A stretch of 64,000 bases of DNA from CAYPJE01 sp964410945 (GTDB taxonomy: Bacteria; Fidelibacterota; Marinisomatia; Marinisomatales; TCS56), in assembly GCA_964410945.1 (NCBI GenBank), contig CAYPJE010000007.1, positions 30,404 to 94,403 of the forward strand, in the 5' to 3' direction. A program made the translations under genes and the position numbers. Below, piece after piece: positions 7,167 through 16,214 of the stretch. Numbering within the stretch: the stretch's first letter is position 1; every line of letters begins with the position of its first letter. Below the pieces are notes generated by a model, which saw nothing but the letters and a program-made list of their open reading frames with translations, was not told where the DNA came from and searched no databases.

Positions 7167-9448
7167 AAGTGATCGGAAAACCAACCGCCCGTGTGGACGG
7201 ACCGGCCTTGTCGCGGGGTAAGCCTGTTTTTGCCGATGATATGTACCTGCCGGGAACACTGTACCTGAAAATTCTGCACAGCCCGGTAGCTCATGCCCGG
7301 ATCAAATCAATCGATGCCGGCCGGGCCCTGGCACGTCATGGTGTGGTGGCGGTTTACACTCATGAGGATTTTCCGGTCCATTATTATACTACCGCCGGGC
7401 AAGGTTATCCTGAGCCGGGCCCCCGGGATTACCGGATACTGGACGATACCGTTCGTTATGTGGGTGACCGGGTGGCGCTGATAGCAGCCGAATCACTGGA
7501 GCTTGCCGAGGCCGCTCTTAATGAAATTGAAGTGGAATACGAGGAATTACCATCCCTCCTGGATGCAGGTAAAGCGCGTTCCTCCGAAATTGTTATCCAT
7601 CCGGAACAGGGGAAGACCGGAATCCATGACGTTGAAAAAAACATAGCCGCCCATATCGAAGCGGAAGTTGGTGATGTAGAAAAGGCTTTCGAGGAATTGC
7701 CCCACGTTTTCCATGGGGAATACAGCACACCGTTTGTCCAGCAGGCCCATATCGAACCCCATATCAGTCTGAGCTGGCTGGATGATGACGGCCGGATCGT
7801 GATCCGTACCGCTACCCAGGTGCCTTTTCATGTCCGGCGGATCGTGGCTGAAGTGCTGGATATCCCGGTCCGGAAGATTCGGGTCATTAAACCGCGGATC
7901 GGTGGCGGCTTCGGCGGTAAACAGGAAATATTGAATGAAGAACTGGTGGCGGCGGTGACGCTGAAAACCGGTCGTCCGGCCCGGATCGAATATACCCGGG
8001 AAGAAGAATTTTATGCCGCCCGGACCCGCCATCCCCAGATCACCAAATTCAGGATCGGGGTGGATAATGAGTGTCGGGTCCAGGCCATCGACCTGGATAT
8101 TCTGGAGAATACGGGTGCTTATGGCGCCCATTCACTCACTGTGATGTCAGTGACGGCCCAGAAAGCATTATCGCTTTATCGGGCGCCCAACCTGCGGGTT
8201 TACGGTGATGCGGTTTATACCAACCTGCCGATCGCCGGGGCTTATCGCGGCTACGGCGCACCCCAGGGATTTTTCGGTTTGGAATCACTAATGGATGAAA
8301 TTGCTGCTGAATTGGGGATCGATCCGGTGGAATTCCGGCATAAGAACTATGTGCAGGTGGATGATGATTTGCCCATCGCCGCCATCCTGGGCGAAGGCCG
8401 GGAGGGCTTCCCGGCCAAGGTGCGCTCCACGGGAATGAAAGACTGCCTGGAGGAAGGCAGAACACTGATCGACTGGGAAGGCATTCGCAGTACTCCCAGG
8501 ACGGGTGTGATCCGCCGTGGTGTCGGTGTGGCTGTGGTGGGACAGGGCTCCGGTATTCCCGGCATTGACATGGGATCAGTATTTATCAAGATGAATGAAG
8601 ACGCCAGCTTTAACCTGTTGGTGGGTGCCACCGATCTGGGAACTGGTTCCGATACGGTCCTGGCCCAGATCGCCGCCGAGGAAATCGGCGTGCCGGTAGA
8701 GCAGATCCTGGTCTATTCCAGTGACACGGACCGTACACCGTTCGACACCGGCGCCTATGCTTCCAGCACGACCTACATCAGCGGTAACGCTGTAAAAAAG
8801 GCTGCCGCTGATGTGAAACGCCAAATCCTTGAACTGGGTAAAAAATTGTTGGGCGCCGGTGAGGCGGAAATTCGAGACCAGCAAGTTGTAGCCGCCGATG
8901 GAAGCAGTATTTCGTTCAAGGATATTTGCATCAAAACTTTCTATACCGAAGAGCAGACCCAGATCATGTCCACGGCCAGTCATATGAGTTTCGATTCGCC
9001 TTCACCGTATAATGCCACTTTCGCCGATGTTTCTGTGGATACGGAAACCGGCCTGGTAACGGTGAACAAGGTTGTATCGGTGACCGATATCGGACAGGTA
9101 ATCAATCCCCAGATGGCGGAAGGCCAGACCGAAGGGGGGATACCCCAGGCCCTTGGTATGGCCCTGACCGAATTTATGGTCTTTGATGACCGGGGCCGGC
9201 CGATGAATACTGATTTCAATGATTATCATATTTACACTGCCATCGATATGCCGGAAATTGTGACCAGGTTTGTCCATACCAGCGAACCCACCGGCCCGTT
9301 TGGCGCCAAGGCGGCGGCGGAGATACCGATTAACGGTCCCGCTCCGGCGGTGGTGAATGCGATCCATAATGCCTGCGGAGTGCGCATCAGGGAGCTGCCG
9401 GTAACGCCGGGGAAAATCCTTAACGGATTGGTGAGTAGTGAGAAGTAG
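7163..9448 (+). CDS. Molybdenum hydroxylase molybdopterin-binding large subunit (xanthine dehydrogenase family)
   Basis: A 761-residue large subunit of the xanthine dehydrogenase/aldehyde oxidase family. The N-terminal a/b hammerhead starts with GKPTARVDGPALSRGKPVFADD. The Mo-cofactor part has GGGFGGKQE, GAYRGYGAPQG and GATDLGTGSDT, and the Glu of GAKAAAEIPINGPAP aligns with the catalytic glutamate near the C-terminus. It hydroxylates a carbon of a purine-like heterocycle. The start at ATG 7163 overlaps the stop of the Fe-S subunit; a longer in-frame reading from 7121 would add 14 residues unlike the family. Association with ygfK and an SsnA-type deaminase is the pattern reported for selenium-dependent hydroxylases, but no selD or labile-Se gene is in this window, so selenium use is only a possibility. 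Confidence 0.88.
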   Translation: MKVIGKPTARVDGPALSRGKPVFADDMYLPGTLYLKILHSPVAHARIKSIDAGRALARHGVVAVYTHEDFPVHYYTTAGQGYPEPGPRDYRILDDTVRYVGDRVALIAAESLELAEAALNEIEVEYEELPSLLDAGKARSSEIVIHPEQGKTGIHDVEKNIAAHIEAEVGDVEKAFEELPHVFHGEYSTPFVQQAHIEPHISLSWLDDDGRIVIRTATQVPFHVRRIVAEVLDIPVRKIRVIKPRIGGGFGGKQEILNEELVAAVTLKTGRPARIEYTREEEFYAARTRHPQITKFRIGVDNECRVQAIDLDILENTGAYGAHSLTVMSVTAQKALSLYRAPNLRVYGDAVYTNLPIAGAYRGYGAPQGFFGLESLMDEIAAELGIDPVEFRHKNYVQVDDDLPIAAILGEGREGFPAKVRSTGMKDCLEEGRTLIDWEGIRSTPRTGVIRRGVGVAVVGQGSGIPGIDMGSVFIKMNEDASFNLLVGATDLGTGSDTVLAQIAAEEIGVPVEQILVYSSDTDRTPFDTGAYASSTTYISGNAVKKAAADVKRQILELGKKLLGAGEAEIRDQQVVAADGSSISFKDICIKTFYTEEQTQIMSTASHMSFDSPSPYNATFADVSVDTETGLVTVNKVVSVTDIGQVINPQMAEGQTEGGIPQALGMALTEFMVFDDRGRPMNTDFNDYHIYTAIDMPEIVTRFVHTSEPTGPFGAKAAAEIPINGPAPAVVNAIHNACGVRIRELPVTPGKILNGLVSSEK

Positions 9449-10131
9449 TTGGTGAGAAGTCAGCCGGCGGCTGACGGTGAGCCTTATTAATTCCTATCTT
9501 GATCTGTAGGGACAACACAGTGTGTTGTCCGAAATATGGAAAATAAAACCCGGACAAGTCGCTGACTTGTCCCTACGAATTGCCGGTGGTATGATTTAAA
9601 AATGACGGATGGAATGTGTAGGCCTGCAATGGGCAAACCTTTAAGTAGTGCTAACTCAGGTTGGAATTAGTAATTAGTGAGAAGTCAGCCGGCGGCTGGC
9701 GGTGAGCTATATTAATTCCTATCTTGAACTGTAGGGACAACACAGTGTGTTGTCCGAAAAAAGGAAAAACCCCCGGACAAGTCGCTGACCTGTCCCTGCG
9801 AATTGCTGGTGGTAACATATTAAAAGGCAAATGGAATTTATTGTGCCTGTAATGGCAAATCTGAAATTAGTGGCAACACAGGATTTAATCTTTTGCAAAT
9901 TAGTAGGCTATCAGCCTTCGGCTGGCGGTGAGAATGATGTGTGTGGGTGACAATTCGGTAATTCATTATACCAACATGGCTGTTTACTTTTATCCATACC
10001 GGGTTTGTAGGGACAACACAGTGTGTTGTCCGTGAAATGTATAAAACACCCCGGACAAGTCACTGACTTGTCCCTACGAATTGCCGGTGGTATGATTTAA
10101 AAATGACGGATGGAATTGCCGTGTGGGTTAG
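9449..10131. repeat. Direct copies of a composite hairpin repeat (copies A-C)
   Basis: No gene is visible. Three copies of a unit occur with twin-hairpin cores at 9506-9576, 9731-9799 and 10007-10076. Each core begins GTAGGGACAACACAGTGTGT, forms a 9-bp stem (GGACAACAC/GTGTTGTCC), then after about 20 nt a second 9-bp stem (GGACAAGTC/GACTTGTCC) ending in CCCTAC, so the outer ends also pair with each other. The copies are joined by related flanks: a third hairpin GTCAGCC-GGC-GGCTGAC near 9459-9475, 9684-9700 and, degraded, 9910-9926, and the text GAATTGCCGGTGGTATGATT after copies A and C. A fourth core is at 10576-10646. This resembles non-autonomous palindromic repeats (MITE/REP-like). Confidence 0.8.
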
Positions 10132-10527
10132 GGGATTGGCAGGTCGAAGGGGCCGGCTTGTCCGTACCATCTGTGTGTAATGCCCGTTCCACAGCGATTG
10201 ACCGTCCGTTCCGGGGGGTGGGAACGGGCATTCCGATGGTACAGACCGCGTGTTCTCAGGGATGAGAACGTGCATTCCAATGCCACAGACCGTGTGTTCC
10301 CGGGGGCTCGACCGCACGTTCCGGGGGTATAGACTACACGGTCGATAGCATGCGAATGCATGCTCGGACCGACCCGAGCGTATGTTCTGCCCCCTCCAAG
10401 TGTGTACTAGTGACCACCCGAGTGTGTGCTCTGACCATTCCGAGTGCATGCTCAAGACCATCCGAGTGCACACTCGGCACCCATCGATCGCCCACCCGAA
10501 CCCCTGCGAGTACACATACGCGTGCCA
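10132..10527. repeat. Array of about 18 degenerate 22-bp direct repeats (array 1)
   Basis: Cutting the sequence every 22 bases from 10132 aligns unit after unit without gaps (starts 10132, 10154, 10176 ... 10506). A typical unit is CCGAGTGTGTGCTCTGACC at 10418. Positions 3-14 form a symmetric core GANYGNNYRNTC (for example GACCGTCCGTTC, GAACGTGCATTC, GAGTGCATGCTC), while positions 15-22 vary freely. Units at 10330, 10396, 10484 and 10506 deviate at one to a few core positions. It is not coding: 22 is not a multiple of 3, and open frames through it are an artefact of high GC and few stops. The array lies between copies C and D of the twin-hairpin repeat. The function is unknown; a chain of protein-binding sites about two helical turns apart is one reading. 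Confidence 0.85.
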
Positions 10528-10575
10528 ATATAGTGCCAGGCACATCCGATCGATTATCTATTTAATTCCAGATTT

Positions 10576-10646
10576 GTAGGGACAACACAGTGTGTTGTCC
10601 GAAATATGGAAAATAAAACCCGGACAAATCACTGACTTGTCCCTAC
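10576..10646. repeat. Twin-hairpin repeat, copy D
   Basis: A fourth copy of the core described at 9506-9576, with stems GGACAACAC/GTGTTGTCC and an imperfect GGACAAATC/GACTTGTCC, starting GTAGGG and ending CCCTAC. It sits right after the 22-bp array and before lspA. The rest of 10647-10758 shows nothing I can assign. Confidence 0.8.
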
Positions 10647-10758
10647 GAATTGCTTTGATAAATCAGTGGATTATTTCAATCCTCTATTACATAGCCAATG
10701 GATTTATCCGTGGGTTTACAGAATTGGTGCTGAAAGAACCGTTACAACGGTTTAAATA

Positions 10759-11259
10759 TTATTGATTCCGGTTCACAGGCCGTCTGATCAGGCTCATCAA
10801 TACCAGTCCGATGGCGCCGGTCATTATCAAAACATCGGCCACGTTGAAAATTCCTGTCCGCAGGGGACCGATCCCCATGTTCATAAAATCGATTACCCGA
10901 CCGTCGTTGAACAGACGGTCGATCATATTGCTGATCCCGCCGCCGATCAGCAGGGCCATCATCAGTGATTCGAACCGGGTCAGCTTAGTGCTGAAAATCG
11001 TGAAGGCCAGCATCCCCAGAAGAGCGATGGTAGGAAATATCCGCATCAGCCAGAATTTGATACCCTCCGGCAGTTCCGACCCCAGGCTCAGGAAACCACC
11101 GGTATTCTCGGCGTAGTGGAAACGGAAGGTATCAAAGAAATAAGAGTGGGAGGAATAACCGCGCAGATTATCCCGGGCCACCACTTTCGTTACCTGGTCA
11201 CAGCCAACACAGACCAGCAGAATAATCAATATCACCAATACTCTTCTGTATCTAATCAT
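10759..11259 (-). CDS. lspA: Lipoprotein signal peptidase (signal peptidase II)
   Basis: A 166-residue inner-membrane aspartic protease that removes the signal peptide of diacylglyceryl-prolipoproteins. Family motifs are present: GCDQVTKVVAR after the first membrane helix, NTGGFLS, the first catalytic Asp in SNMIDRLFNDGRVIDF, and the second in FNVADVLI. Four hydrophobic helices are visible. I chose the ATG at 11259 (MIRYRRVLVILI), the usual LspA beginning; the frame stays open for 41 more codons upstream but that text is unlike LspA and overlaps the neighbour. Predicted lipoproteins in this window (53743, 56322) are substrates of this pathway. Confidence 0.95.
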   Translation of the reverse strand: MIRYRRVLVILIILLVCVGCDQVTKVVARDNLRGYSSHSYFFDTFRFHYAENTGGFLSLGSELPEGIKFWLMRIFPTIALLGMLAFTIFSTKLTRFESLMMALLIGGGISNMIDRLFNDGRVIDFMNMGIGPLRTGIFNVADVLIMTGAIGLVLMSLIRRPVNRNQ

Positions 11260-11263
11260 CTGG

Positions 11264-11647
11264 CTAACCCGTACCTGACAACCAGTTCTCGGCAGCTTCA
11301 AGCGATCGAAATACATGAAAATTAAATATAAGGTTTTCGGCTGTTCCCATCTCAAACATCCTGCTAATTCCAAAATCAACATCTTTTTCCACTACCCAGG
11401 CAGCCCGGCCTGGGCCACGAATTTTTTCGTATTTGGCAGTCATTTTTCCAATATCTTCTAAGCCCTTTTGATCCAGTCCGGATAGTGAGCATTGTCGACA
11501 ATCCCAGATAATATCGATTCCCGGTTTCCACATGTCCCAGTCCAGCATTTCCTGATAGCAGGATTCGAGGCTATCCAGATTGAATTTCTCGTAAAGACTG
11601 ATCGTCAGATAATCTTTGAAAGAATTAAAATGTATCTCATATTTCAT
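11264..11647 (-). CDS. SpoIIAA-like / STAS-related small protein
   Basis: A 127-residue cytoplasmic protein, 4 nt upstream of lspA and probably cotranscribed with it. The alternation of strands and helices and the ending NFHVFRSLEAAENWLSG are those of the SpoIIAA-like (STAS/CRAL-TRIO-like) family often seen as unknown proteins in FCB bacteria; WDMWKPGIDIIWDCRQCSL fits the conserved strand with an Asp. I chose the ATG at 11647 because it begins a typical first strand (MKYEIHFN); an upstream in-frame ATG at 11743 is possible. The function is not known. Confidence 0.6.
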   Translation of the reverse strand: MKYEIHFNSFKDYLTISLYEKFNLDSLESCYQEMLDWDMWKPGIDIIWDCRQCSLSGLDQKGLEDIGKMTAKYEKIRGPGRAAWVVEKDVDFGISRMFEMGTAENLIFNFHVFRSLEAAENWLSGTG

Positions 11648-11882
11648 TGAAATTTGTCTCAGGCCGTTTAGTATTGACTCAATTCCACAGTGATGTGCAT
11701 TTCCAACGTATGGTAGATTATACTGACTTAAACCAAACTCCAAATGATTTTATTCTGATGGCGGGTACAATGAAACCGTTCAGACAAATATATTCTCCTC
11801 TTAAAATATCAATCCACATAGTTAAATTATCTCTGTCAGGGATAAGATTATTAAGTGTTTAAAGATAATTAAGAGACGAATA

Positions 11883-14840
11883 ATGGCTAGAAGAATTTCT
11901 GTTTGGTGTGCTTTACTTTCACTCCTGTCCGCCCAAATAAATCCAGTGGAAGGAATCCGCTCAAATCCACCACGAATATGGGCACTGACCAACGCTACTG
12001 TAGTCACTGAGCCAGGAAAGATACTGGAAGATGCCAGCATCCTGATCAGAGATGGCCTGATCGAGTCGGTTGGAAGGGATATTGCCTTACCACCGGATGC
12101 GACGATACTCGATTATTCCGGCAATACGGTTTATCCCGGTTTTATTGACAGCTGGCTTCCGGTAGACCAGTCTGAGAACGGTGGTGCGTCCTCCAGGGCG
12201 CATTGGAATTCTTTTGTACGTGCCGATATGGTGACCAGCCGGTTATATAAACCGGATAATGAGCATTTGAAATCTTTGCATGGATTGGGATTTACAGCGG
12301 CTCAGGTAGTTGGTGAAAAAGGCATTTTCCGTGGATTTGGCGGGGTGGTGCTGTTGACCAACCAGGCAACAACGCTTGTGGATCAATCAGCCCAGGTTGT
12401 TTCTATTGAATTTGGTCGCTACCAATCAACCGATTATCCTAAATCCGAGTTTGGTTCCATCGCACTGATCCGCCAGACTTTACTTGATGCCGACTGGTAC
12501 CGGGCCGCTAATACCATTTATGAAAAATATCCCAATCTGAATGAACCGGTCCCCGTCAATAATGCCTTGGAAGCGATTGGATCGGCACGGAACAGGCGAC
12601 TACCCTTTATTTTCATCCCGAAAGAGGAGCAAGGTCTGCTGCAGGCCGGTAAAATCGCCGCAGAATTCAACTTGCCGTTCTACGTAAGGGGAACTGGTTA
12701 TGAGTACCGGAGAGCGCGGGAAATAGCATTGACCAATCCATTTCTGATCCTCGATCTGAAATTTCCGGAAGCCCCGGCGATTAGTGATCGGCTTGGCGCC
12801 AGGGAAATTACCACGGAACAACTCAAGCACTGGAAACTGGGCCCGGACAACGTAAAGCGGATGCTGGAAAATGAGGTGTCAGTGGCTCTGACCTGCGATG
12901 GCTTGAAGGATCAGCAATTCCGGATCAACCTGGCCAGGGCTGTAAAGCAGGGTTTGGATAAAACCGCGGCCCTGGCAGCCATGACCACCATCCCGGCTGA
13001 GAAGTTAGGCATTGGTAACAGCATTGGTAAAATAGCTCCTGGTTTGGTTGCTAATCTGACTGTAGTTGCTGGCGATTATTTCAATCCTGATGATCCGTTG
13101 CATGCCGTTTGGATCGGTGGCGATGAATACACACTCGAAGATAAAAATATTAAAGATATCTCAGGTGCATGGAAAGTAATATTAGATGATAAAAACTATG
13201 ACTTAAAGTTATTATTTAAAGGTGGTAAATGGTCAGGATCAATCGAAAGTGACAGTATTACAGTCCCGCTTAAACAGTTGGTCCATAACAACCGGATGAT
13301 CAAATTTGTTGCTTCCACAAATGAATTGGGATGGGCAGGTATTACCCGTTTCAGCGGCCGGATCAGGGATGGAGAGCTGCTTCTGACGGCGACTTTACCA
13401 GCCGGGGACAAGACTGCCATGGTGGCCACAGCTGTGTCATCCCCGGAACCGGATAAGCCGGAACCGGATAAGGAAATATCAAAGGTCTTTGCGAGTTTTC
13501 CGGAGGGTGCTTTTGGATTCGAGGAATTACCCGTACCGGAACCGGTTATATTGGTCAATGACGCCACTATCTGGACCTGCGGCCGACAGGGTATCCTCAA
13601 GGGCTGGGATATGCTGGTGGTAAATGGAAAGATAGACCGGATCGCCCAGGATATAGCTTACCCGTCCGGTGGGGCATTGGTAGTTGACGCCGGAGGAAAA
13701 CATGTTACTCCGGGGATAATCGACAGCCATAGTCATACTGCCACCCGTTCCGTTAATGAAGGCACCCACAGCAATACGGCCGAAGTTCGGATTGCTGATG
13801 TACTGGATGCCGATGATATCAATATCTACCGCCAGTTGGCAGGCGGGGTAACTGCAATCCATGTTCTGCATGGATCGGCTAATACAATTGGTGGGCAGAA
13901 TGCCGTCATCAAAATGCGGTGGGGGAGTGTAGCTGACGATCTGCTGTTGAAAGGAGCACCACCGGGACTGAAATTCGCCCTCGGTGAAAATGTTAAACAA
14001 TCAGGTTGGGGGGATCGGTTTGTGACCCGGTACCCGCAAACCAGGATGGGCGTGGAGCAGTACCTGCGGGATAATTTTGAGGCCGCCCGGGATTATCGGG
14101 CCGAGTTCAAGCGCTTTGAGCGTAATTCCCGCCTGAGAAAGACTAAGATTCCACCGCGGATCGATCTGTCAATGGAGGCAGTTGCTGAAGTTCTGGAGGA
14201 CAAACGGCTCATGCATTGCCATGCCTATCGGCAGGATGAAATGCTGATGTTATTAAGACTGGCCGAGGAATTTGATTTCACAATGGATATGTTTCATCAC
14301 GGACTGGAAGGCTACAAAATTGCCGATGAAATGGCAAAGCATGGAGCTGGGGTAGCGACTTTCACTGACTGGTGGGCTTATAAATTTGAAGTTTACGAAG
14401 CAATTCCCTATGCCGCCGGTCTCATGCACGAAATTGGCGTAAGTGTTTCATTAAAATCCGACAGTGATGAATTGGCGCGGCATCTGAATACCGAAGCCGC
14501 CAAGGTGGTAAAATACAGTGGGATATCCGAGGAGGAGGCGTTTAAAATGATAACGATCAACTCCGCCCGTCAGCTTGGGATTGACCGCCATGTTGGTTCC
14601 CTGGAACCAGGTAAGGATGCTGATTTTGTGATCTGGAATACCAATCCTTTATCAACCAGTGCCGTGTGCCAGGAAACCTGGATTGATGGTGCCTTATACT
14701 TTTCCGTTGAACGCGACCGGGAATTGCGGGCAGCAGAGGCTGTTCTGCGGAATGACCTCATACAGAAGATTCTACTGGAACAGAACGGTGGTATCGGTAA
14801 GGAGAACGATGGATCCAAAGGGGCAGGAGGTGCATTATGA
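11883..14840 (+). CDS. Exported two-module amidohydrolase-like protein
   Basis: A 985-residue protein with an N-terminal signal sequence (ARRISVWCALLSLLSAQ). It contains two imidazolonepropionase-type amidohydrolase modules joined by a beta-rich linker (about 430-550) and a PEPDKPEPDK spacer. The second module keeps the metal motif GIIDSHSHTATR, later histidines in MHCHAYRQDE and MFHHGLEGY, and an Asp in KSDSDE. The first module keeps the fold ends (NTVYPGFIDS, LGIGNSIGKIAPGLVANLTV), but the expected HxH is replaced by SWLP, so it is probably inactive. It is likely periplasmic or cell-surface, hydrolysing a cyclic amide or peptide-like compound. Its stop overlaps the start of the next gene (ATGA), so the two proteins are likely partners. 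Confidence 0.8.
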   Translation: MARRISVWCALLSLLSAQINPVEGIRSNPPRIWALTNATVVTEPGKILEDASILIRDGLIESVGRDIALPPDATILDYSGNTVYPGFIDSWLPVDQSENGGASSRAHWNSFVRADMVTSRLYKPDNEHLKSLHGLGFTAAQVVGEKGIFRGFGGVVLLTNQATTLVDQSAQVVSIEFGRYQSTDYPKSEFGSIALIRQTLLDADWYRAANTIYEKYPNLNEPVPVNNALEAIGSARNRRLPFIFIPKEEQGLLQAGKIAAEFNLPFYVRGTGYEYRRAREIALTNPFLILDLKFPEAPAISDRLGAREITTEQLKHWKLGPDNVKRMLENEVSVALTCDGLKDQQFRINLARAVKQGLDKTAALAAMTTIPAEKLGIGNSIGKIAPGLVANLTVVAGDYFNPDDPLHAVWIGGDEYTLEDKNIKDISGAWKVILDDKNYDLKLLFKGGKWSGSIESDSITVPLKQLVHNNRMIKFVASTNELGWAGITRFSGRIRDGELLLTATLPAGDKTAMVATAVSSPEPDKPEPDKEISKVFASFPEGAFGFEELPVPEPVILVNDATIWTCGRQGILKGWDMLVVNGKIDRIAQDIAYPSGGALVVDAGGKHVTPGIIDSHSHTATRSVNEGTHSNTAEVRIADVLDADDINIYRQLAGGVTAIHVLHGSANTIGGQNAVIKMRWGSVADDLLLKGAPPGLKFALGENVKQSGWGDRFVTRYPQTRMGVEQYLRDNFEAARDYRAEFKRFERNSRLRKTKIPPRIDLSMEAVAEVLEDKRLMHCHAYRQDEMLMLLRLAEEFDFTMDMFHHGLEGYKIADEMAKHGAGVATFTDWWAYKFEVYEAIPYAAGLMHEIGVSVSLKSDSDELARHLNTEAAKVVKYSGISEEEAFKMITINSARQLGIDRHVGSLEPGKDADFVIWNTNPLSTSAVCQETWIDGALYFSVERDRELRAAEAVLRNDLIQKILLEQNGGIGKENDGSKGAGGAL

Positions 14841-16159
14841 GAATCACTTTAGTATCGCTATTCATTGTAATTGCATCATTGATGGCTTCCGATCAGATTC
14901 CGGCTGCTGCCCAGAAAAATCCGGTTCTGTTGCGTGGCGGTATCCTGCATACTGTGTCAGGTGGAATTCTTAATTCTGATATCCTGTTCCGTGAAGGTAA
15001 AATTGCTGCCATTGGGAATGCGATTGAAACCTTTCCGTATTACGAGATAATTGACATCAAGGGGAAGCATGTATATCCCGGTTTGCTGGCAGCCAGTACC
15101 TCATTGGGGCTGGTTGAGATTGATGCGGTGCGGGCCACGCTGGACTATACTGAGGTTGGGCCGTTGAATCCCAATGTGGTGGCCGGTCTGGCTTATAATC
15201 CCGATTCTGAATCTATACCGGTGACCCGCTCCAACGGAATCTTACTGGCGAATGTCACTCAGCAATCAGGATTTCTGGCCGGTCAGTCATCATTGATGAT
15301 GCTGGATGGCTGGACACATGAAGAAGCTACTTTGGAATTGGTCGTTGGAATGAATTTGTTCTGGCCGACGGAAAAAAATGCTTGGGGTCAATATTCTCCA
15401 CAGCAGTTAAAGAAAGTCCGGGAGAATAATGAACAGAAATTGGAGAAATTGAATCTCCTGTTCGAACAGGCCCGTGCCTATCGGAAAGTGATGAAGGCAG
15501 AAAAGTCAGGAAAACGTCTGAAATCCCAGAAGCATGATCTGAAACTGGACAGTCTGATACCTGTTCTTGATAAAAAGATTCCTCTGTTGGTTCATGCAAA
15601 TATGGCCCGGGAGATCGAAGCAGCAATCAATTGGGGTTTACAACAGAATGTCAGAATCGTGATCGTCGGTGGGCATGACGCTGCCATGGTTGTCGATCTT
15701 TTGGTCGAGAACGATATCCCGGTCATCTACAAAAAGGTCCTTGCTTTACCGGTTAAACGACATGACAGTTACGACCAGGTTTATGCAACGCCGGCTGAAT
15801 TGCATGCCGCAGGAGTGAAAGTGGCGATCAGTGGCGCTAACTATGGTTTTGAAGCACCTCATCAGCGTAATCTGCCATATCAGGCCGCCCAGGCGATGGC
15901 ATTTGGATTGCCAGCTGATATTGCCCTGCGCAGTATAACACTGACTCCGGCCGAGATCCTTGGGATTAATGATCGGGTTGGTTCGCTTTCGGTCGGTAAG
16001 GACGCAACTCTGTTTATTGCCAACGGTGATATTCTGGATATTCGCACCAACGTCGAACAGGCCTATATCAGGGGGAAAAAAGTGGATATGAGTGACCGGC
16101 ACAAGCAGCTGCATGCCAAATATCGGGAAAAATATCGTCAATTGGGTATCCTGGAATAA
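14837..16159 (+). CDS. Exported amidohydrolase-like protein lacking the HxH metal motif
   Basis: A 440-residue protein with a signal peptide (RITLVSLFIVIASLMAS). It has the composite beta-sandwich start and end of amidohydrolases (PVLLRGGILHTVSGG; ILGINDRVGSLSVGKDATLF). Where the active-site HxH should stand it reads YPGLLAASTSLGLVEI, so it seems to be a non-catalytic or atypical homologue. Related annotations exist as paired exported amidohydrolases in Bacteroidota and relatives. It is translationally coupled to the upstream two-module protein and ends at a clear terminator. Confidence 0.78.
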   Translation: MRITLVSLFIVIASLMASDQIPAAAQKNPVLLRGGILHTVSGGILNSDILFREGKIAAIGNAIETFPYYEIIDIKGKHVYPGLLAASTSLGLVEIDAVRATLDYTEVGPLNPNVVAGLAYNPDSESIPVTRSNGILLANVTQQSGFLAGQSSLMMLDGWTHEEATLELVVGMNLFWPTEKNAWGQYSPQQLKKVRENNEQKLEKLNLLFEQARAYRKVMKAEKSGKRLKSQKHDLKLDSLIPVLDKKIPLLVHANMAREIEAAINWGLQQNVRIVIVGGHDAAMVVDLLVENDIPVIYKKVLALPVKRHDSYDQVYATPAELHAAGVKVAISGANYGFEAPHQRNLPYQAAQAMAFGLPADIALRSITLTPAEILGINDRVGSLSVGKDATLFIANGDILDIRTNVEQAYIRGKKVDMSDRHKQLHAKYREKYRQLGILE

Positions 16160-16162
16160 AAA

Positions 16163-16195
16163 AAAAGCCTGGTTCCGATATGGAAACAGGCTTTT
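16163..16195. terminator. Bidirectional rho-independent terminator
   Basis: A hairpin with arms AAAAGCCTG (16163-16171) and CAGGCTTTT (16187-16195) sits between two convergent genes ending at 16159 (+) and 16215 (-). A run of A on the left and T on the right allows it to work in both directions. Confidence 0.85.
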
Positions 16196-16214
16196 ACAGT
16201 TTAAGATTTTCTTT

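Noticed and set aside
10060..10545. Long open frames (up to 161 codons) on both strands through array 1
   Set aside because: They run across a 22-bp non-coding repeat whose period is not a multiple of three, show a 22-residue peptide periodicity produced by the repeat itself, and have no start context or homology.
11260..11382. 41-codon N-terminal extension of LspA
   Set aside because: It overlaps the neighbouring gene and does not look like LspA; the usual start with a basic residue cluster and first helix is at 11259.
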